Assembly (NCBI RefSeq): GCF_014202505.1
Contig: NZ_JACHGW010000001.1
Location: forward strand, 620,001 to 684,000
Direction of reading: 5' to 3'
DNA from: Armatimonas rosea
GTDB lineage: Bacteria; Armatimonadota; Armatimonadia; Armatimonadales; Armatimonadaceae
DNA: 64,000 bases
This document shows positions 9,532 through 18,029 of this stretch, piece after piece (within the stretch, counting starts at the first letter, position 1; each line of letters opens with the position of its first letter). A model generated the notes under the pieces. It searched no databases. It saw only the letters and a program-made list of their open reading frames with translations, and was not told the DNA's origin. The position numbers and the translations under genes are program-made.

Positions 9532-9664
9532 GGCGGGGATTTCGTCGGGGATTGGAAATCCCCGCCTCCGGTTTTTAGGAGCGTCCCGTGGACGCGTGGA
9601 GTCCAAGCGTCTCCCGCGTCCTCGGGACGCTCACTCCCTTCTGCCGGGGATTTCACCCCCCGGC
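9532..9664. terminator. Array of inverted repeats between convergent genes; terminator-like
   Basis: Three hairpins fill the gap. 9532-9542 pairs perfectly with 9556-9566 and is followed by a T-run (GTTTTTAGG), a rho-independent terminator for the DUF1501 gene. 9579-9596 pairs with 9615-9632 at 17 of 18 positions. 9643-9664 (GCCGGGG...CCCCCCGGC) abuts the stop of the minus-strand sulfatase. Confidence 0.7.
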
Positions 9665-11463
9665 TAACCCTCGGCTTTAATCCCCAGCTCGGCGAGCGAG
9701 GCGAAGGGGTTGCCATTGAGCTCCGAGAGGGCGCGGAGCAGAACATAGCGTCCCTTGGTTGGGGGGCAGGGAACCTCTTGGGCCGTCTTTGTTTTCTTTA
9801 GTGTCGCCTTCGCTATGGGCGGACCGAAGCGTTCCGGGGAGCTGCTCACACAGAACTCTACCTCTTTGATCGCCCCGTTCCAGCTCGCGTCCTGGCGCGC
9901 CAGGCAGACAAAGGCGGTGATGGTCACCTCCGCCCCGAGGTCGATCACGAGCTCATGGGGTGGGGGAGCTGCGCCGCCGGTGAAGCGGGTGTGCCAGAGC
10001 GTGCTCGGGTCGCTGTCGAAGGCGTTGCGGCCGTACTTTTGGTTGGCAATATTCTCACTGCTCACCCGCACCAGCTTCCAGTCTTTAGTGGGGAGCAGGC
10101 CGGGCACGGGCCAGTTTGCGCTCTTGCCCGCTGCCTTGGGCGTGTCGAAGCCGAACTTGGCGGCGCGGTCGCGCTCGTGCAGGTCGGTGCGGGCATAGGT
10201 GCCGACCCGTGCGGGTGTGTGCTCCCGCGCGGCGAGGGCACGCAGGCGCGCCAGAACCTCGGGCTTCTCGGCGGCGCGGTTGTGCGCCTCGCTGGGATCG
10301 GCCTTGAGATCGTAGAGCTCCCAGGCGGCGCTCTTACCGGGCTGGACGGCTTTCCAGTCGCCTTGACGCACGGCAGTCTGCCCGGCAATCTCCCAGTAGA
10401 GAAACTCGTGCTCTCGTTGCCGGTGGCCCAGGAGCTCTGGCAGGAAGCTGAGGCCGTCGCAGTCTTTAGGAACGGGCGCTCCGGTCAGCTCGGCGAGGGT
10501 GGGGAGGACATCGGGGAAGTACCACAGGTGCTCGCTGGTCCGCCCCCGCGCGATCTTTCCGGGCCACCAGGCAAGCGCCGGAATTCGCAGGCCGCCGTCG
10601 TAGAGGTCCCCTTTCTTGCCCCGGAACTCGACTCCGGTCTTGGGGTTCTTATTGGCACTGTGCACCCCGCGTGGCGCCTCTTTGGTGACAAAATAGTCGT
10701 TGCCGCCGTTGTCGCCGCTGAAGAGAAAGAGCGTGTTACGATCGAGCTTGAGCTCCTTGAGCAGTGCGATCAGCTCGCCCACCTGCCGGTCGATCATCGA
10801 CACCATCGCGGCGTAGCGCCGGGCAGGCTCGGGCCAAGGCTTGTCTTTGTAGAGCGCCCACGCCGGGTCGGTGTCGGGGATATCGAAGATGCCGTGCGGC
10901 GGCGTGAAGGGCAGGTAGGCAAAGAACGGCCGATTTTTATTTTCACGGATGAACTTTACGGCTTCGTCGAAGATCGCGTAGTGCGCGTAGGTCTTGCCGT
11001 CGCTCCCGCCGTGGTTGCCGGGCAGGGGCACCTCCTCGCTATTTCGGACCAGGTAGGGCGTGTAGTAGGAGTGGGCGTGGACCTGGTCGTAGTAGCCAAA
11101 GAAGACATCGAAGCCGTGCTTCTCGGGGACACCGGTCGAGCCGCGCCCGCCATTGCCCCACTTCCCAAAGCCCCCGGTGGCGTAGCCCTGCGCCTTGAGC
11201 ACCGTCGCAAGCGTCACCTCCCCCTCACGGAGCGGCGTTCCCCCATCGTTGTCCCGGACACTGGTGTGCCCGCTGTGCTTGCCCGTCAGAAAGCAGCAGC
11301 GTGTCGGGGCGCAGACCGCCGAGCCCGCGTAGCAGCGCGTGAAGCGCACGCCCTCCGCCGCGAGCCTATCGAGATTCGGGGTCTTGATGTTCGGGTTGCC
11401 CATGAACCCTGGCTCAAAGTAGCCTAGCTCGTCGGCCATGAGGTAGATAATATTCGGTTGCAT
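9664..11463 (-). CDS. Arylsulfatase-type sulfatase with C-terminal F5/8-type domain
   Basis: A 599-aa type I sulfatase. D11 in IYLMADELGY starts the metal site; C51 in the maturation motif CAPTR is the expected formylglycine site; SGDNGGNDYF contributes the second half of the metal site. After about residue 450 a discoidin (F5/8 type C, CBM32-like) domain follows (NAFDSDPSTLWHTRF, ELVIDLG), which usually binds carbohydrate. No clear signal peptide from this start. I start at 11463 because the further-upstream ATGs (11487, 11484) overlap a TATGAT hexamer (11483-11488) that looks like the -10 box. Likely desulfates a glycan; substrate unknown. Confidence 0.9.
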   Translation of the reverse strand: MQPNIIYLMADELGYFEPGFMGNPNIKTPNLDRLAAEGVRFTRCYAGSAVCAPTRCCFLTGKHSGHTSVRDNDGGTPLREGEVTLATVLKAQGYATGGFGKWGNGGRGSTGVPEKHGFDVFFGYYDQVHAHSYYTPYLVRNSEEVPLPGNHGGSDGKTYAHYAIFDEAVKFIRENKNRPFFAYLPFTPPHGIFDIPDTDPAWALYKDKPWPEPARRYAAMVSMIDRQVGELIALLKELKLDRNTLFLFSGDNGGNDYFVTKEAPRGVHSANKNPKTGVEFRGKKGDLYDGGLRIPALAWWPGKIARGRTSEHLWYFPDVLPTLAELTGAPVPKDCDGLSFLPELLGHRQREHEFLYWEIAGQTAVRQGDWKAVQPGKSAAWELYDLKADPSEAHNRAAEKPEVLARLRALAAREHTPARVGTYARTDLHERDRAAKFGFDTPKAAGKSANWPVPGLLPTKDWKLVRVSSENIANQKYGRNAFDSDPSTLWHTRFTGGAAPPPHELVIDLGAEVTITAFVCLARQDASWNGAIKEVEFCVSSSPERFGPPIAKATLKKTKTAQEVPCPPTKGRYVLLRALSELNGNPFASLAELGIKAEG

Positions 11464-11527
11464 ATTGGGTAGGTTCCAGTACATCATAACCGATCCCGCG
11501 CTCGAAAGATGCTACACTTGCGTTACG

Positions 11528-12523
11528 ATGTCTACCGAAATTGAGCCTTCGCCTGCTGCCTACCTGAGCCAGCGGATTGCTGATCTAGGGTTTACCCAGT
11601 GCCTCTTGCTGGCTGTCCAGCTTGGGATCGCGGACTTGCTGGAAGACGAGCCGCTCGCTTTGCAGGTGCTCGCGACAGCAACAAACACCCACGCTCCTTC
11701 GCTCTACCGCGTGCTCCGTGCGCTGGCGAGCCGTGGGGTATTTCAAGAGGAGCCCGACGGTCGTTTTGCCCTCACCCCTCTGGCCGACCCGCTGCGCAAG
11801 CGCTCCCCGCAGAGCCTCCATACCTGGGCGCTCTTTGCTGGAGGGGAGTCTGAGCGGCTCTGCTGGGCCAACCTGGAGTACAGTGTGCGCACCGGAAAGC
11901 CCGCCTTCGAGCACCTCTACGGCAAGGGGTGGTTCGACTATCTGGAGGAGCAACCCGAGCAGGCGAAGATCTTCAACGACCTCATGACGGGGGGAAGCGC
12001 CGCCGATGGAGCCGCGATCCTGGCAGCTCACGACTTTTCAGTTTACCGGAAGATTGTCGATGTGGGAGGCGGACACGGAGCCCTGCTGGGGCAGATTCTA
12101 GCGCAGAGTCCGCAGGCGACGGGCGTGCTCTTTGATGCCCCTTCGGTGATTGCGGGAGCGCACCTAGAGCGGGCGGAGTGCGTGGGGGGAGATTTCTTTG
12201 CTGCGGTCCCCGAGGGGGGAGACGCCTACGTGCTCAAGTACATCATCCACGACTGGGACGATGCACGGGCACGGCAGATTCTCCAGAACTGCCGGCGGGC
12301 GATGGCTCCCGGAGGGAAAGTTCTACTGGTGGAGATCGTCCTCCCACCGGGGAACACGCCCTCGCAGGGGAAGTTCTTGGACCTGACCATGATGCTCTAT
12401 TTCCATAGTCGTGAGCGCACCGAGGAAGAGTACCGTGTGCTTCTGGCCGAGGCGGGCCTGCGCCTCGTGCGCACCACACCGACCACCGGGAACTTTAGCA
12501 TTCTTGAGGCCGAGGCGGCGTGA
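11528..12523 (+). CDS. SAM-dependent O-methyltransferase (winged-helix dimerisation type)
   Basis: A 331-aa class I O-methyltransferase of the plant/actinobacterial small-molecule type. N-terminal winged-helix dimerisation domain (residues 10-100, including PSLYRVLRALASRGVF), SAM-binding motif KIVDVGGGHG, and the catalytic His in YIIHDWDD. Such enzymes methylate hydroxyls of phenolic or polyketide metabolites. TACACT lies 9 nt upstream of the ATG (11513-11518), so the leader is very short. It overlaps the following acetyltransferase (GTGA), forming a two-gene unit; both could tailor the same small molecule (inference). Confidence 0.88.
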   Translation: MSTEIEPSPAAYLSQRIADLGFTQCLLLAVQLGIADLLEDEPLALQVLATATNTHAPSLYRVLRALASRGVFQEEPDGRFALTPLADPLRKRSPQSLHTWALFAGGESERLCWANLEYSVRTGKPAFEHLYGKGWFDYLEEQPEQAKIFNDLMTGGSAADGAAILAAHDFSVYRKIVDVGGGHGALLGQILAQSPQATGVLFDAPSVIAGAHLERAECVGGDFFAAVPEGGDAYVLKYIIHDWDDARARQILQNCRRAMAPGGKVLLVEIVLPPGNTPSQGKFLDLTMMLYFHSRERTEEEYRVLLAEAGLRLVRTTPTTGNFSILEAEAA

Positions 12524-13053
12524 TCACCACCAACCGCTTGCTCCTGCGCCGCTGGCGCCCCAGCGACCGTGCCCCGTTTGCCGCCCTCAACGCCGACCCG
12601 CGCGTGATGGAGTGCTTCCCCAGCACCCTCACGACCGCCGAGAGCGACGCGATGGTAGACCGAATCGAGGCGCACTTCGCGGAGAAAGGCTTCGGCCTCT
12701 GGGCGGTCGAGGTGCCCGGAGTCGCGGCGTTTATCGGCTTCATCGGCCTCTCCACCCCGCGCTTCACGGCCCCCTTCACTCCCTGTGTCGAGATCGGCTG
12801 GCGGCTTGCGTATCAGCACTGGGGCCACGGCTACGCCACCGAGGGCGCAAAAGCCGCGCTCGCCTACGGCTTTAATACCCTCAAGCTCCCCGAGATCGTC
12901 GCCATGACCGCCGTCGGCAACCAGCGCTCGCGTCATGTGATGGAAAAGCTCGGCATGACCCACAACCCCACCGACGATTTCGATCACCCGTTGCTTCCCG
13001 CCGGGCATCCGATCACGCCGCACGTGCTGTATCGCGCTAGTGCGAGGAGTTGA
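12520..13053 (+). CDS. GNAT acetyltransferase, RimJ/RimL type
   Basis: A 177-aa N-acetyltransferase: starts TTNRLLLRRWRPSDRAPF, has the beta-strand block EIGWRLAYQHWGHGYATEGA that binds acetyl-CoA, and ends NQRSRHVMEKLGM. The family acetylates protein N-termini, amino acids or antibiotics; the target here is unknown. GTG start nested in the stop of the methyltransferase gene. Its last codons (PHVLYR) resemble part of the small ORF at 14545, and its stop lies in the arm of the inverted repeat 13049-13161. Confidence 0.88.
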   Translation: MITTNRLLLRRWRPSDRAPFAALNADPRVMECFPSTLTTAESDAMVDRIEAHFAEKGFGLWAVEVPGVAAFIGFIGLSTPRFTAPFTPCVEIGWRLAYQHWGHGYATEGAKAALAYGFNTLKLPEIVAMTAVGNQRSRHVMEKLGMTHNPTDDFDHPLLPAGHPITPHVLYRASARS

Positions 13054-13161
13054 AAATTCCTCGCTGAAGGCAGCAAGCTGCCGAAGGCCCTCTGGGCCGC
13101 ATCTGTCTTCCGTCCGGCAGGACGTTCGGCGCGAAGCGCCTCTAGCGAGTCGGTTTTCAAC
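13049..13161. repeat. Complex inverted repeat downstream of the acetyltransferase
   Basis: Outer arms GTTGAAAA (13049-13056) with TTTTCAAC (13154-13161), and CCTCGCT with AGCGAG inside them. Inner small hairpins include GGCAGCAAGCTGCC and GGCGCGAAGCGCC. No T-run, so it is not a classical terminator. Confidence 0.5.
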
Positions 13162-13182
13162 CACTCGAAACTCGAAACGGGT

Positions 13183-13226
13183 AAAATTCCTGATTGTCCC
13201 CCCGTCGGGCGGGGCTAGGGGGGAAG
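13183..13226 (+). repeat. Half copy of the palindromic repeat found inside the 20179 gene
   Basis: AAAATTCC, then ATTGTCCCCCCG, CGGGCGGGG and TAGGGGGGAAG match 21483-21527 in the same order, with about five differences over 45 positions. Only the right arm is present here, ending one base before the ATG at 13228, so it supplies the G-rich sequence immediately before that start. Confidence 0.65.
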
Positions 13227-13227
13227 T

Positions 13228-14541
13228 ATGAAGCAAAGCGAAAGTATTAGCTCCCGGTGGGAGCTTTTTGTAGACGAGGGGCTGGTCGAGAGCAAGCGCG
13301 GGGTGGCGCTGTGGCTGAGCACGCCGGTGCGGCGGGAGGTCGTGCTGACGACGAATCAGCCCTGGGAAGGGCCGGCGAGCGCGTACTTTACGGCGATCCA
13401 GGACGGCAAGAAAGTGCGGCTCTACTACCGGGGCTACTGTCCGGGCGATCAGTCGCTGGAGCAGGTGACGTGCTTGGCGGAGAGCGACGACGGCATCCAC
13501 TTCTCTCGCCCCAATCTCGGGCTGTTTGCGTTCCGGGGGGCGAAGGCCAACAATATTGTCTGGCAGGGGCTGGAGGCGCACAACTTCGCGCCGTTTCTCG
13601 ACACCAATCCCAAGGCCCGGCCCGACGCGCGCTACAAGGCTTTGGGCGGGATCAATAGTAAGCTCTACGCCTTTGGCTCGCCCGACGGGGTGCGCTGGCA
13701 GAAGCTCAGCCCGACGCCTGTCCTGACTGACGGCACGTTCGACTCGCTCAACACGGCGTTCTTCGATGAGGCGCTGGGCAAGTACCGGCTCTACTCGCGC
13801 TACTTCACCCAGGGCGAGTACAGCGGCTACCGGGCGATCCAGAGCTGCCTCTCCGAGGACTTTTTGCGCTGGAGCAAGCCCGAGCCCAATCGCTACGCGC
13901 CGGGGACCCCCACCGAGCACTTCTACACCAACGCGGTCCGCCCCTGTCCCGGCGCCCCCCACGTTCTGCTCTCCTTCCCCAAGCGCTTCGTCCCCGAGCG
14001 CACCAAGCTCGCGGGCTACAAAGAGCCGGGTGTCTCCGATGCCGTCTTCATGAGCAGCCGGGATGGCCTGCACTGGAGCCGCCCGTTTCTAGAGGCGTGG
14101 CTGCGCCCCGGCCCCGACCCACACAACTGGACCCAGCGCAGCAACATGCCCGCCACCGGAATTATGGAAACGGGTGAGGGCGAGTTCTCCCTCTACGCCA
14201 GCGAGCACTACGACTGGCCCGACCATCGACTGCGCCGCCTCACCGTGCGCCGCCACGGCTTTGCTTCCGTGCACGCCGACGCCAGCGGCGGGGAGCTCAC
14301 CACGCGCCCGCTTACGTTTACTGGCTCGCGCCTCGTTCTCAACTACGCCACCTCGGCGACGGGCAGCCTCCAAGTCGAGGTGCTCGATCCCGCAGGCAAG
14401 CCCCTCGCCCAGAGCAAGCCGCTCTTTGGCGACGAGCTAGAGGGGACGCTGGACCTAAACCTCGCCCCTCTAAGCGGCAAGCCCCTCAAGCTCCGCTTCC
14501 TCCTCAAAGACGCCGACCTCTACGCCTTTCGGATACGATAA
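13228..14541 (+). CDS. Beta-propeller glycosidase-like protein, function unknown
   Basis: A 437-aa protein without signal peptide. Repeated blade-like segments (VRLYYRGYC, LAESDDGIHFSRPN, YGSPDG-type repeats, VFMSSRDGLHWSRPF) suggest a five-bladed beta-propeller of the GH32/GH43/GH130-like superfamily, followed by a C-terminal beta domain (about 350-437). I do not recognise a precise family or catalytic residues. The start sits directly after a copy of a dispersed palindromic repeat. Likely involved in carbohydrate processing, by fold analogy only. Confidence 0.7.
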   Translation: MKQSESISSRWELFVDEGLVESKRGVALWLSTPVRREVVLTTNQPWEGPASAYFTAIQDGKKVRLYYRGYCPGDQSLEQVTCLAESDDGIHFSRPNLGLFAFRGAKANNIVWQGLEAHNFAPFLDTNPKARPDARYKALGGINSKLYAFGSPDGVRWQKLSPTPVLTDGTFDSLNTAFFDEALGKYRLYSRYFTQGEYSGYRAIQSCLSEDFLRWSKPEPNRYAPGTPTEHFYTNAVRPCPGAPHVLLSFPKRFVPERTKLAGYKEPGVSDAVFMSSRDGLHWSRPFLEAWLRPGPDPHNWTQRSNMPATGIMETGEGEFSLYASEHYDWPDHRLRRLTVRRHGFASVHADASGGELTTRPLTFTGSRLVLNYATSATGSLQVEVLDPAGKPLAQSKPLFGDELEGTLDLNLAPLSGKPLKLRFLLKDADLYAFRIR

Positions 14542-14544
14542 TTC

Positions 14545-14643
14545 ATGACCACAACACAGACCGCCGCCAGCGACGGTCAGCTTGCCCCGCACGTGCTTTA
14601 TCGAATCTCTAAGTTACAAAGTATGTTAAACTTCGATGCATGA
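14545..14643 (+). CDS. 32-codon ORF, apparently chimeric remnant
   Basis: ATG to TGA, 32 codons. The first 48 nt match the start of the methyltransferase gene at 14926 (about 39 of 48 identical; MTTxQTAAS shared), and the following CCGCACGTGCTTTATCG matches the last codons of the acetyltransferase gene near 13019 at 16 of 17 positions. Its stop overlaps the ATG of the next gene. It may be a recombination scar or a short translated leader; product function is doubtful. Confidence 0.35.
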   Translation: MTTTQTAASDGQLAPHVLYRISKLQSMLNFDA

Positions 14644-14918
14644 GAAAATGTCCGTATTGTAGTGCCCCTCTCAGTTTCCTTGGTGTTATGCGCATAACCC
14701 GATGGTCTCCTTACCTCTGCCCCAAGTGCAAACAAAAATCAGTGGTGCCAATGTGGCAGCTGATGCTTATTGGGGGGGCAGGCGGCGGCTTAGGGGCAGT
14801 AGGGATAGGCTACCTCTTCCCAAAATACATACTTTACTCGGCATTGTCTCTTGTCTTTTTAGTCATCCTACTCACCTTTTCTATGATGCTAATCTGCTCT
14901 TTTGAAAAGGAAAAATGA
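14640..14918 (+). CDS. Small zinc-ribbon membrane protein
   Basis: A 92-aa protein: an N-terminal zinc ribbon (CPYC and CPKC pairs within the first 30 residues) followed by two hydrophobic helices (about 40-62 and 65-88). Coding sequence is visibly more AT-rich than neighbours. A TAAACT hexamer lies 7 nt before the ATG (14627-14632). Family not recognised; such ribbon-plus-helix proteins are common and uncharacterised. Confidence 0.7.
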   Translation: MRKCPYCSAPLSFLGVMRITRWSPYLCPKCKQKSVVPMWQLMLIGGAGGGLGAVGIGYLFPKYILYSALSLVFLVILLTFSMMLICSFEKEK

Positions 14919-14925
14919 TCGTTTT

Positions 14926-15531
14926 ATGACCACCGCGCAGACCGCCGCTAGCTACGACCAGATCGCCCCGCACTGGGCCGAGGAGTCGTTCAACCACGAG
15001 AACGGGATCGCGCAGCACGAGCGGGCACTGCGCTTTGCGCCACCGACAGGCCGGGCGATCGATGTGGGCTGTGGCAGTAGCGGGCGGATTCTGATGCTCT
15101 TGCAGAAACACGGCTACGACGCCGAGGGGCTGGATTTCTCAACCGAGATGCTGGCGCTGGCGCGGCGCAAGCACCCCGAGACGGTCTTTCACCACGCCGA
15201 TATCTGCACCTGGGAGTTTCCCCGCGCCTACGAGTTTATCTCTGCCTGGGACAGCATCTGGCACGTCCCGCTGGAGCACCACGCGGCAGTACTGGAGAAG
15301 CTCTGCGCTGCCCTCGCGCCCGGCGGCGTCCTGATCTTCACCAGTGGTGGCGTGGACGCGCCCGATGAGGTCACCAACCCCTGCCACGGCCAGCCGCTCT
15401 ACCACGCCGCCCTCGGAATCCCCGAGCTACTGCGCCTGATCGACCGATTTGGCTGTATCTGCCGCCACCTGGAGTACGACCAGCACCCGGAGCTACATCT
15501 CTACGTGATTGTCCAAAAGGAAGTTTTATGA
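14926..15531 (+). CDS. SAM-dependent methyltransferase
   Basis: A 201-aa class I methyltransferase: YDQIAPHWAE at the N-terminus, glycine-rich SAM motif AIDVGCGSSGRIL, then LDFSTEMLALAR and FISAWDSIWHVP. Generic small-molecule methyltransferase fold; substrate unknown. Overlaps the next gene by 4 nt (ATGA). I start at the ATG of MTTAQTAAS because the same start sequence is duplicated at 14545. Confidence 0.85.
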   Translation: MTTAQTAASYDQIAPHWAEESFNHENGIAQHERALRFAPPTGRAIDVGCGSSGRILMLLQKHGYDAEGLDFSTEMLALARRKHPETVFHHADICTWEFPRAYEFISAWDSIWHVPLEHHAAVLEKLCAALAPGGVLIFTSGGVDAPDEVTNPCHGQPLYHAALGIPELLRLIDRFGCICRHLEYDQHPELHLYVIVQKEVL

Positions 15532-16181
15532 CCGCAACGCAGATTCTTACGCGCATGGCTGAAGCCTATGCCACTTGCTCTTCCTACTCAGATACAGGGG
15601 TGGTAAGCACGAGTTTTATTAAGCCTAACGGCACCCGCACCCTGGAGAAGCCTTTCAGCACCGCCTTTATCCGCCCGGATCGTTTTCGCTTTGAGTACCA
15701 GGAGAGTGGTGACCGCCACTTCGCCTGGCGCGAGGGAGCCACGGTGCGGGTGGAGTGGCTCAAACCGGGGATTACAAAAATACTGGAGACGATGCCTCAC
15801 TACCAGCAGCTGATGCACCCGGAGTCACTGGCGATGGCACTGGCAGGGATGACGGGGGTCTCCGGGAGCTCGGCGCATACCATCCCAACGCTCTTGCTCC
15901 CCGACGAAATCGGGGGGCGGCGGCTAACCGACATGACCGAGGTGCATCGAAGGGATGATGCCTTACTGGAGGGCGAGGGAGCGGAGTGCTACCTAGTTGC
16001 AGGAAACTACTCGGGGCACCCTATGGTCGTATGGATCGAGAAGGCGACCTTTTGCGTTCGGCGGATCGAGGCGCAGCATCCGTTTGAGGGCTTTCGCACC
16101 GAGACAACAACGACCTACTTCCCTGCAATCAATGGAGCGATCGACGAAGACCTGCTGTGTTACAATCGGAGCCATGGTTAA
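15528..16181 (+). CDS. LolA/DUF2092-like protein without signal peptide
   Basis: A 217-aa protein beginning TATQILTRMAEAYATCSSY and containing RPDRFRFEYQES, a pattern typical of the LolA/LppX-like half-barrel family (outer-membrane lipoprotein sorting-like, DUF2092). Homologues are normally exported, but no signal peptide is seen here. Overlaps the methyltransferase upstream (ATGA) and the SASA esterase downstream by 8 nt. Function not established. Confidence 0.65.
   Translation: MTATQILTRMAEAYATCSSYSDTGVVSTSFIKPNGTRTLEKPFSTAFIRPDRFRFEYQESGDRHFAWREGATVRVEWLKPGITKILETMPHYQQLMHPESLAMALAGMTGVSGSSAHTIPTLLLPDEIGGRRLTDMTEVHRRDDALLEGEGAECYLVAGNYSGHPMVVWIEKATFCVRRIEAQHPFEGFRTETTTTYFPAINGAIDEDLLCYNRSHG
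16161..16166 (+). promoter_or_regulatory. -10 hexamer TACAAT, start-proximal
   Basis: TACAAT with 7 nt to the ATG at 16174, lying inside the 3' end of the upstream gene. Predicts an internal, leaderless promoter for the SASA gene. Confidence 0.45.
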
Positions 16182-17727
16182 GCCAGTCAAGGTCTTTCTC
16201 TTTGCGGGACAGTCGAACATGGTGGGCGCGGATGCCCACCCGGAGCGCATCGACCGCTTTCCGCTCTTTCAGGGTGCCGGTGCGCCGCAGCCCGAGGTGC
16301 GCTATATCACGCTGCAGCTTCAGAACGAGGGCTGGGGAGCGCTTCGGCCTCTTGACGCGTTTGGGCCGGAGCTGACCTTCGCACGGCTGGTGAAAAAGTA
16401 CGACAACTCCCCGCTGGCGATCATCAAGTCCGCGATTGGCGGCACCAATGCGGTCTACGACTGGAACCCGGATGCGCCGGAAAATGGCCAGAAACTCTAC
16501 CCGCGGACGCTCCAGCTTGTGCGTGAGGCGCTTGCCGCGCTGGAGAAGCAAAACACTCGCTACCAGCTGGAGGCCGTGATCTGGCACCAGGGCGAGAACG
16601 ACATGCTCGACCGCAAGGTGAACACGGCCTACGCCGCCAACCTCCGCAAGATTATCCAGCGCCTCCGCACCGATCTGCAGCTCCCCAAGCTCAAGTGGTT
16701 TCTGGGCGAGGTGAGCGAGAAGGGGATCTGGGGGATGGACAACCGCGCGAATCTGGCCGTCCTTCGCGCCCAGCAAGACCAGCTCCTCGCGTCCGATCCT
16801 CTGCTGCGCTGGGTGCCGACCTCGCACCTAGCCTTCGACGTGATGGACAGCGGGCAGCCACACTACCACTTTGGGACGCAGGGGCAGCTCCAGCTCGGGG
16901 AGGCGTTCGGGGCGGCGTACTTGAAGGAGATCGGAAAGCTCCCCAAGCCCAAAGAGCGCAAGTTCGCCAAGGGCCTGCCCATCGCCAAGAAGCAGCGTGT
17001 CCGGCTGTTTATTCTCGGGGGGGAGCGCAACATGGAGGGGGAGGATGCGTTTGCAAGCGAGCTCCCCGCCGCGCTCGCACAGCCGCAGAGCCAGATAGTC
17101 TTTCGCTACGTGCTGGGGGGAGGATTCCAGAGTTCTAGAGACTGGGAGCCGCTCGGTCCGGTGAGCGATCTGGGCAACTTTGGCCCGGAGCTGAGCTTGG
17201 GGGCGCAGCTACGGAAGACGCTTCCTGCCAGCGACGGCATCGCGCTTCTGAAGTTCACGCACAGCGGGGCGCAGGGGCTGGACTGGTTGCCGCAGGGCAC
17301 GCCGGAGAGCCGCCGCAACCTCTATCCCAAGTTTCTCGCCTTCGTCCGCGCCGCCCACGATGACCTCACGCGCCAGGGCTACGCGCCGACCTGGGAGGGG
17401 GTCTTCTGGCACCCCGGCGAGAACGATACCTACTTCTACGCCCGTAGCTACGCCGCGTGGCTCAAGGCGCTGATCACCCAGCTGCGCCAAGACCTCGGCC
17501 AGCCGACCCTCCCCTGGTTTGTCTCCGAGCAGCACCCCAAGGCGATCTGGAAGAACATGGCGGCGCTCAATGCAAGCCTGCGCGAGCTGGCCCAGACCGA
17601 CAAGCAGCTGGTGGTTGTCAAGACCGATCACTTGCCCCACCAGCGCGTCCACTTTGGGACACAGGGGACGATTCTGCTAGGCGAGGCACTGGCCCAAGCC
17701 TATCTAACAACTCCGACACGTCCATAA
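16174..17727 (+). CDS. Tandem-domain SASA (sialate O-acetylesterase-like) carbohydrate esterase; second domain probably inactive
   Basis: A 517-aa protein made of two tandem SASA (CE6-like, SGNH) domains. Domain 1 has the serine block AGQSNMVGADA (S14) and WHQGEND (H138). Domain 2 aligns with GGERNMEGEDA, where the catalytic Ser is Arg (R285), yet retains WHPGEND (H413) and the late HFGTQG block seen in both. Only domain 1 is expected to deacetylate a sugar ester. No signal peptide, so it probably acts on imported saccharides. Start chosen at MVKPVKVFLFAGQSN, which has TACAAT 7 nt upstream. Confidence 0.88.
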   Translation: MVKPVKVFLFAGQSNMVGADAHPERIDRFPLFQGAGAPQPEVRYITLQLQNEGWGALRPLDAFGPELTFARLVKKYDNSPLAIIKSAIGGTNAVYDWNPDAPENGQKLYPRTLQLVREALAALEKQNTRYQLEAVIWHQGENDMLDRKVNTAYAANLRKIIQRLRTDLQLPKLKWFLGEVSEKGIWGMDNRANLAVLRAQQDQLLASDPLLRWVPTSHLAFDVMDSGQPHYHFGTQGQLQLGEAFGAAYLKEIGKLPKPKERKFAKGLPIAKKQRVRLFILGGERNMEGEDAFASELPAALAQPQSQIVFRYVLGGGFQSSRDWEPLGPVSDLGNFGPELSLGAQLRKTLPASDGIALLKFTHSGAQGLDWLPQGTPESRRNLYPKFLAFVRAAHDDLTRQGYAPTWEGVFWHPGENDTYFYARSYAAWLKALITQLRQDLGQPTLPWFVSEQHPKAIWKNMAALNASLRELAQTDKQLVVVKTDHLPHQRVHFGTQGTILLGEALAQAYLTTPTRP

Positions 17728-17734
17728 TCTGGTT

Positions 17735-18028
17735 ATGCAAACCGCTCCGCCTTCGCGCGTCTTCCAAGCCATCGGCCTCTGTCTTATCGTTGTGGGGCTT
17801 GTCTTTGTCGCCGCGCACCTTGGGTGGGTGGAGCTGCCCGTCCGAGGGCTACACCGGGGACGGATTCGTACCCCGAGCGATCCGCTCTTTCCCTGGCTCG
17901 GAGCCTGTATCGGCCTGCTGGGAGCGGTGTTTCTGGTGGGGGAGAAGCGCCCTCGTCTACGGGCAAATCTCGGGCTGCTTACCTTTGCAGCAATGGCCAT
18001 AGTTGTCATCTCCTCAATTTTCCGGTGA
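17735..18028 (+). CDS. Small three-helix membrane protein
   Basis: A 97-aa protein with three predicted transmembrane segments (about 10-28, 52-67, 77-95). No recognised family. Starts 7 nt after the SASA gene and ends 1 nt before the DUF4262 gene, so it is likely co-transcribed. Confidence 0.65.
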   Translation: MQTAPPSRVFQAIGLCLIVVGLVFVAAHLGWVELPVRGLHRGRIRTPSDPLFPWLGACIGLLGAVFLVGEKRPRLRANLGLLTFAAMAIVVISSIFR

Positions 18029-18029
18029 A

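Noticed and set aside
9955-11427. 490-codon plus-strand frame
   Set aside because: Lies opposite the sulfatase with intact CAPTR motif; shadow frame.
12397-14073. 558-codon minus-strand frame
   Set aside because: Covers three plus-strand genes and has no recognisable domain; a shadow of high-GC third positions.
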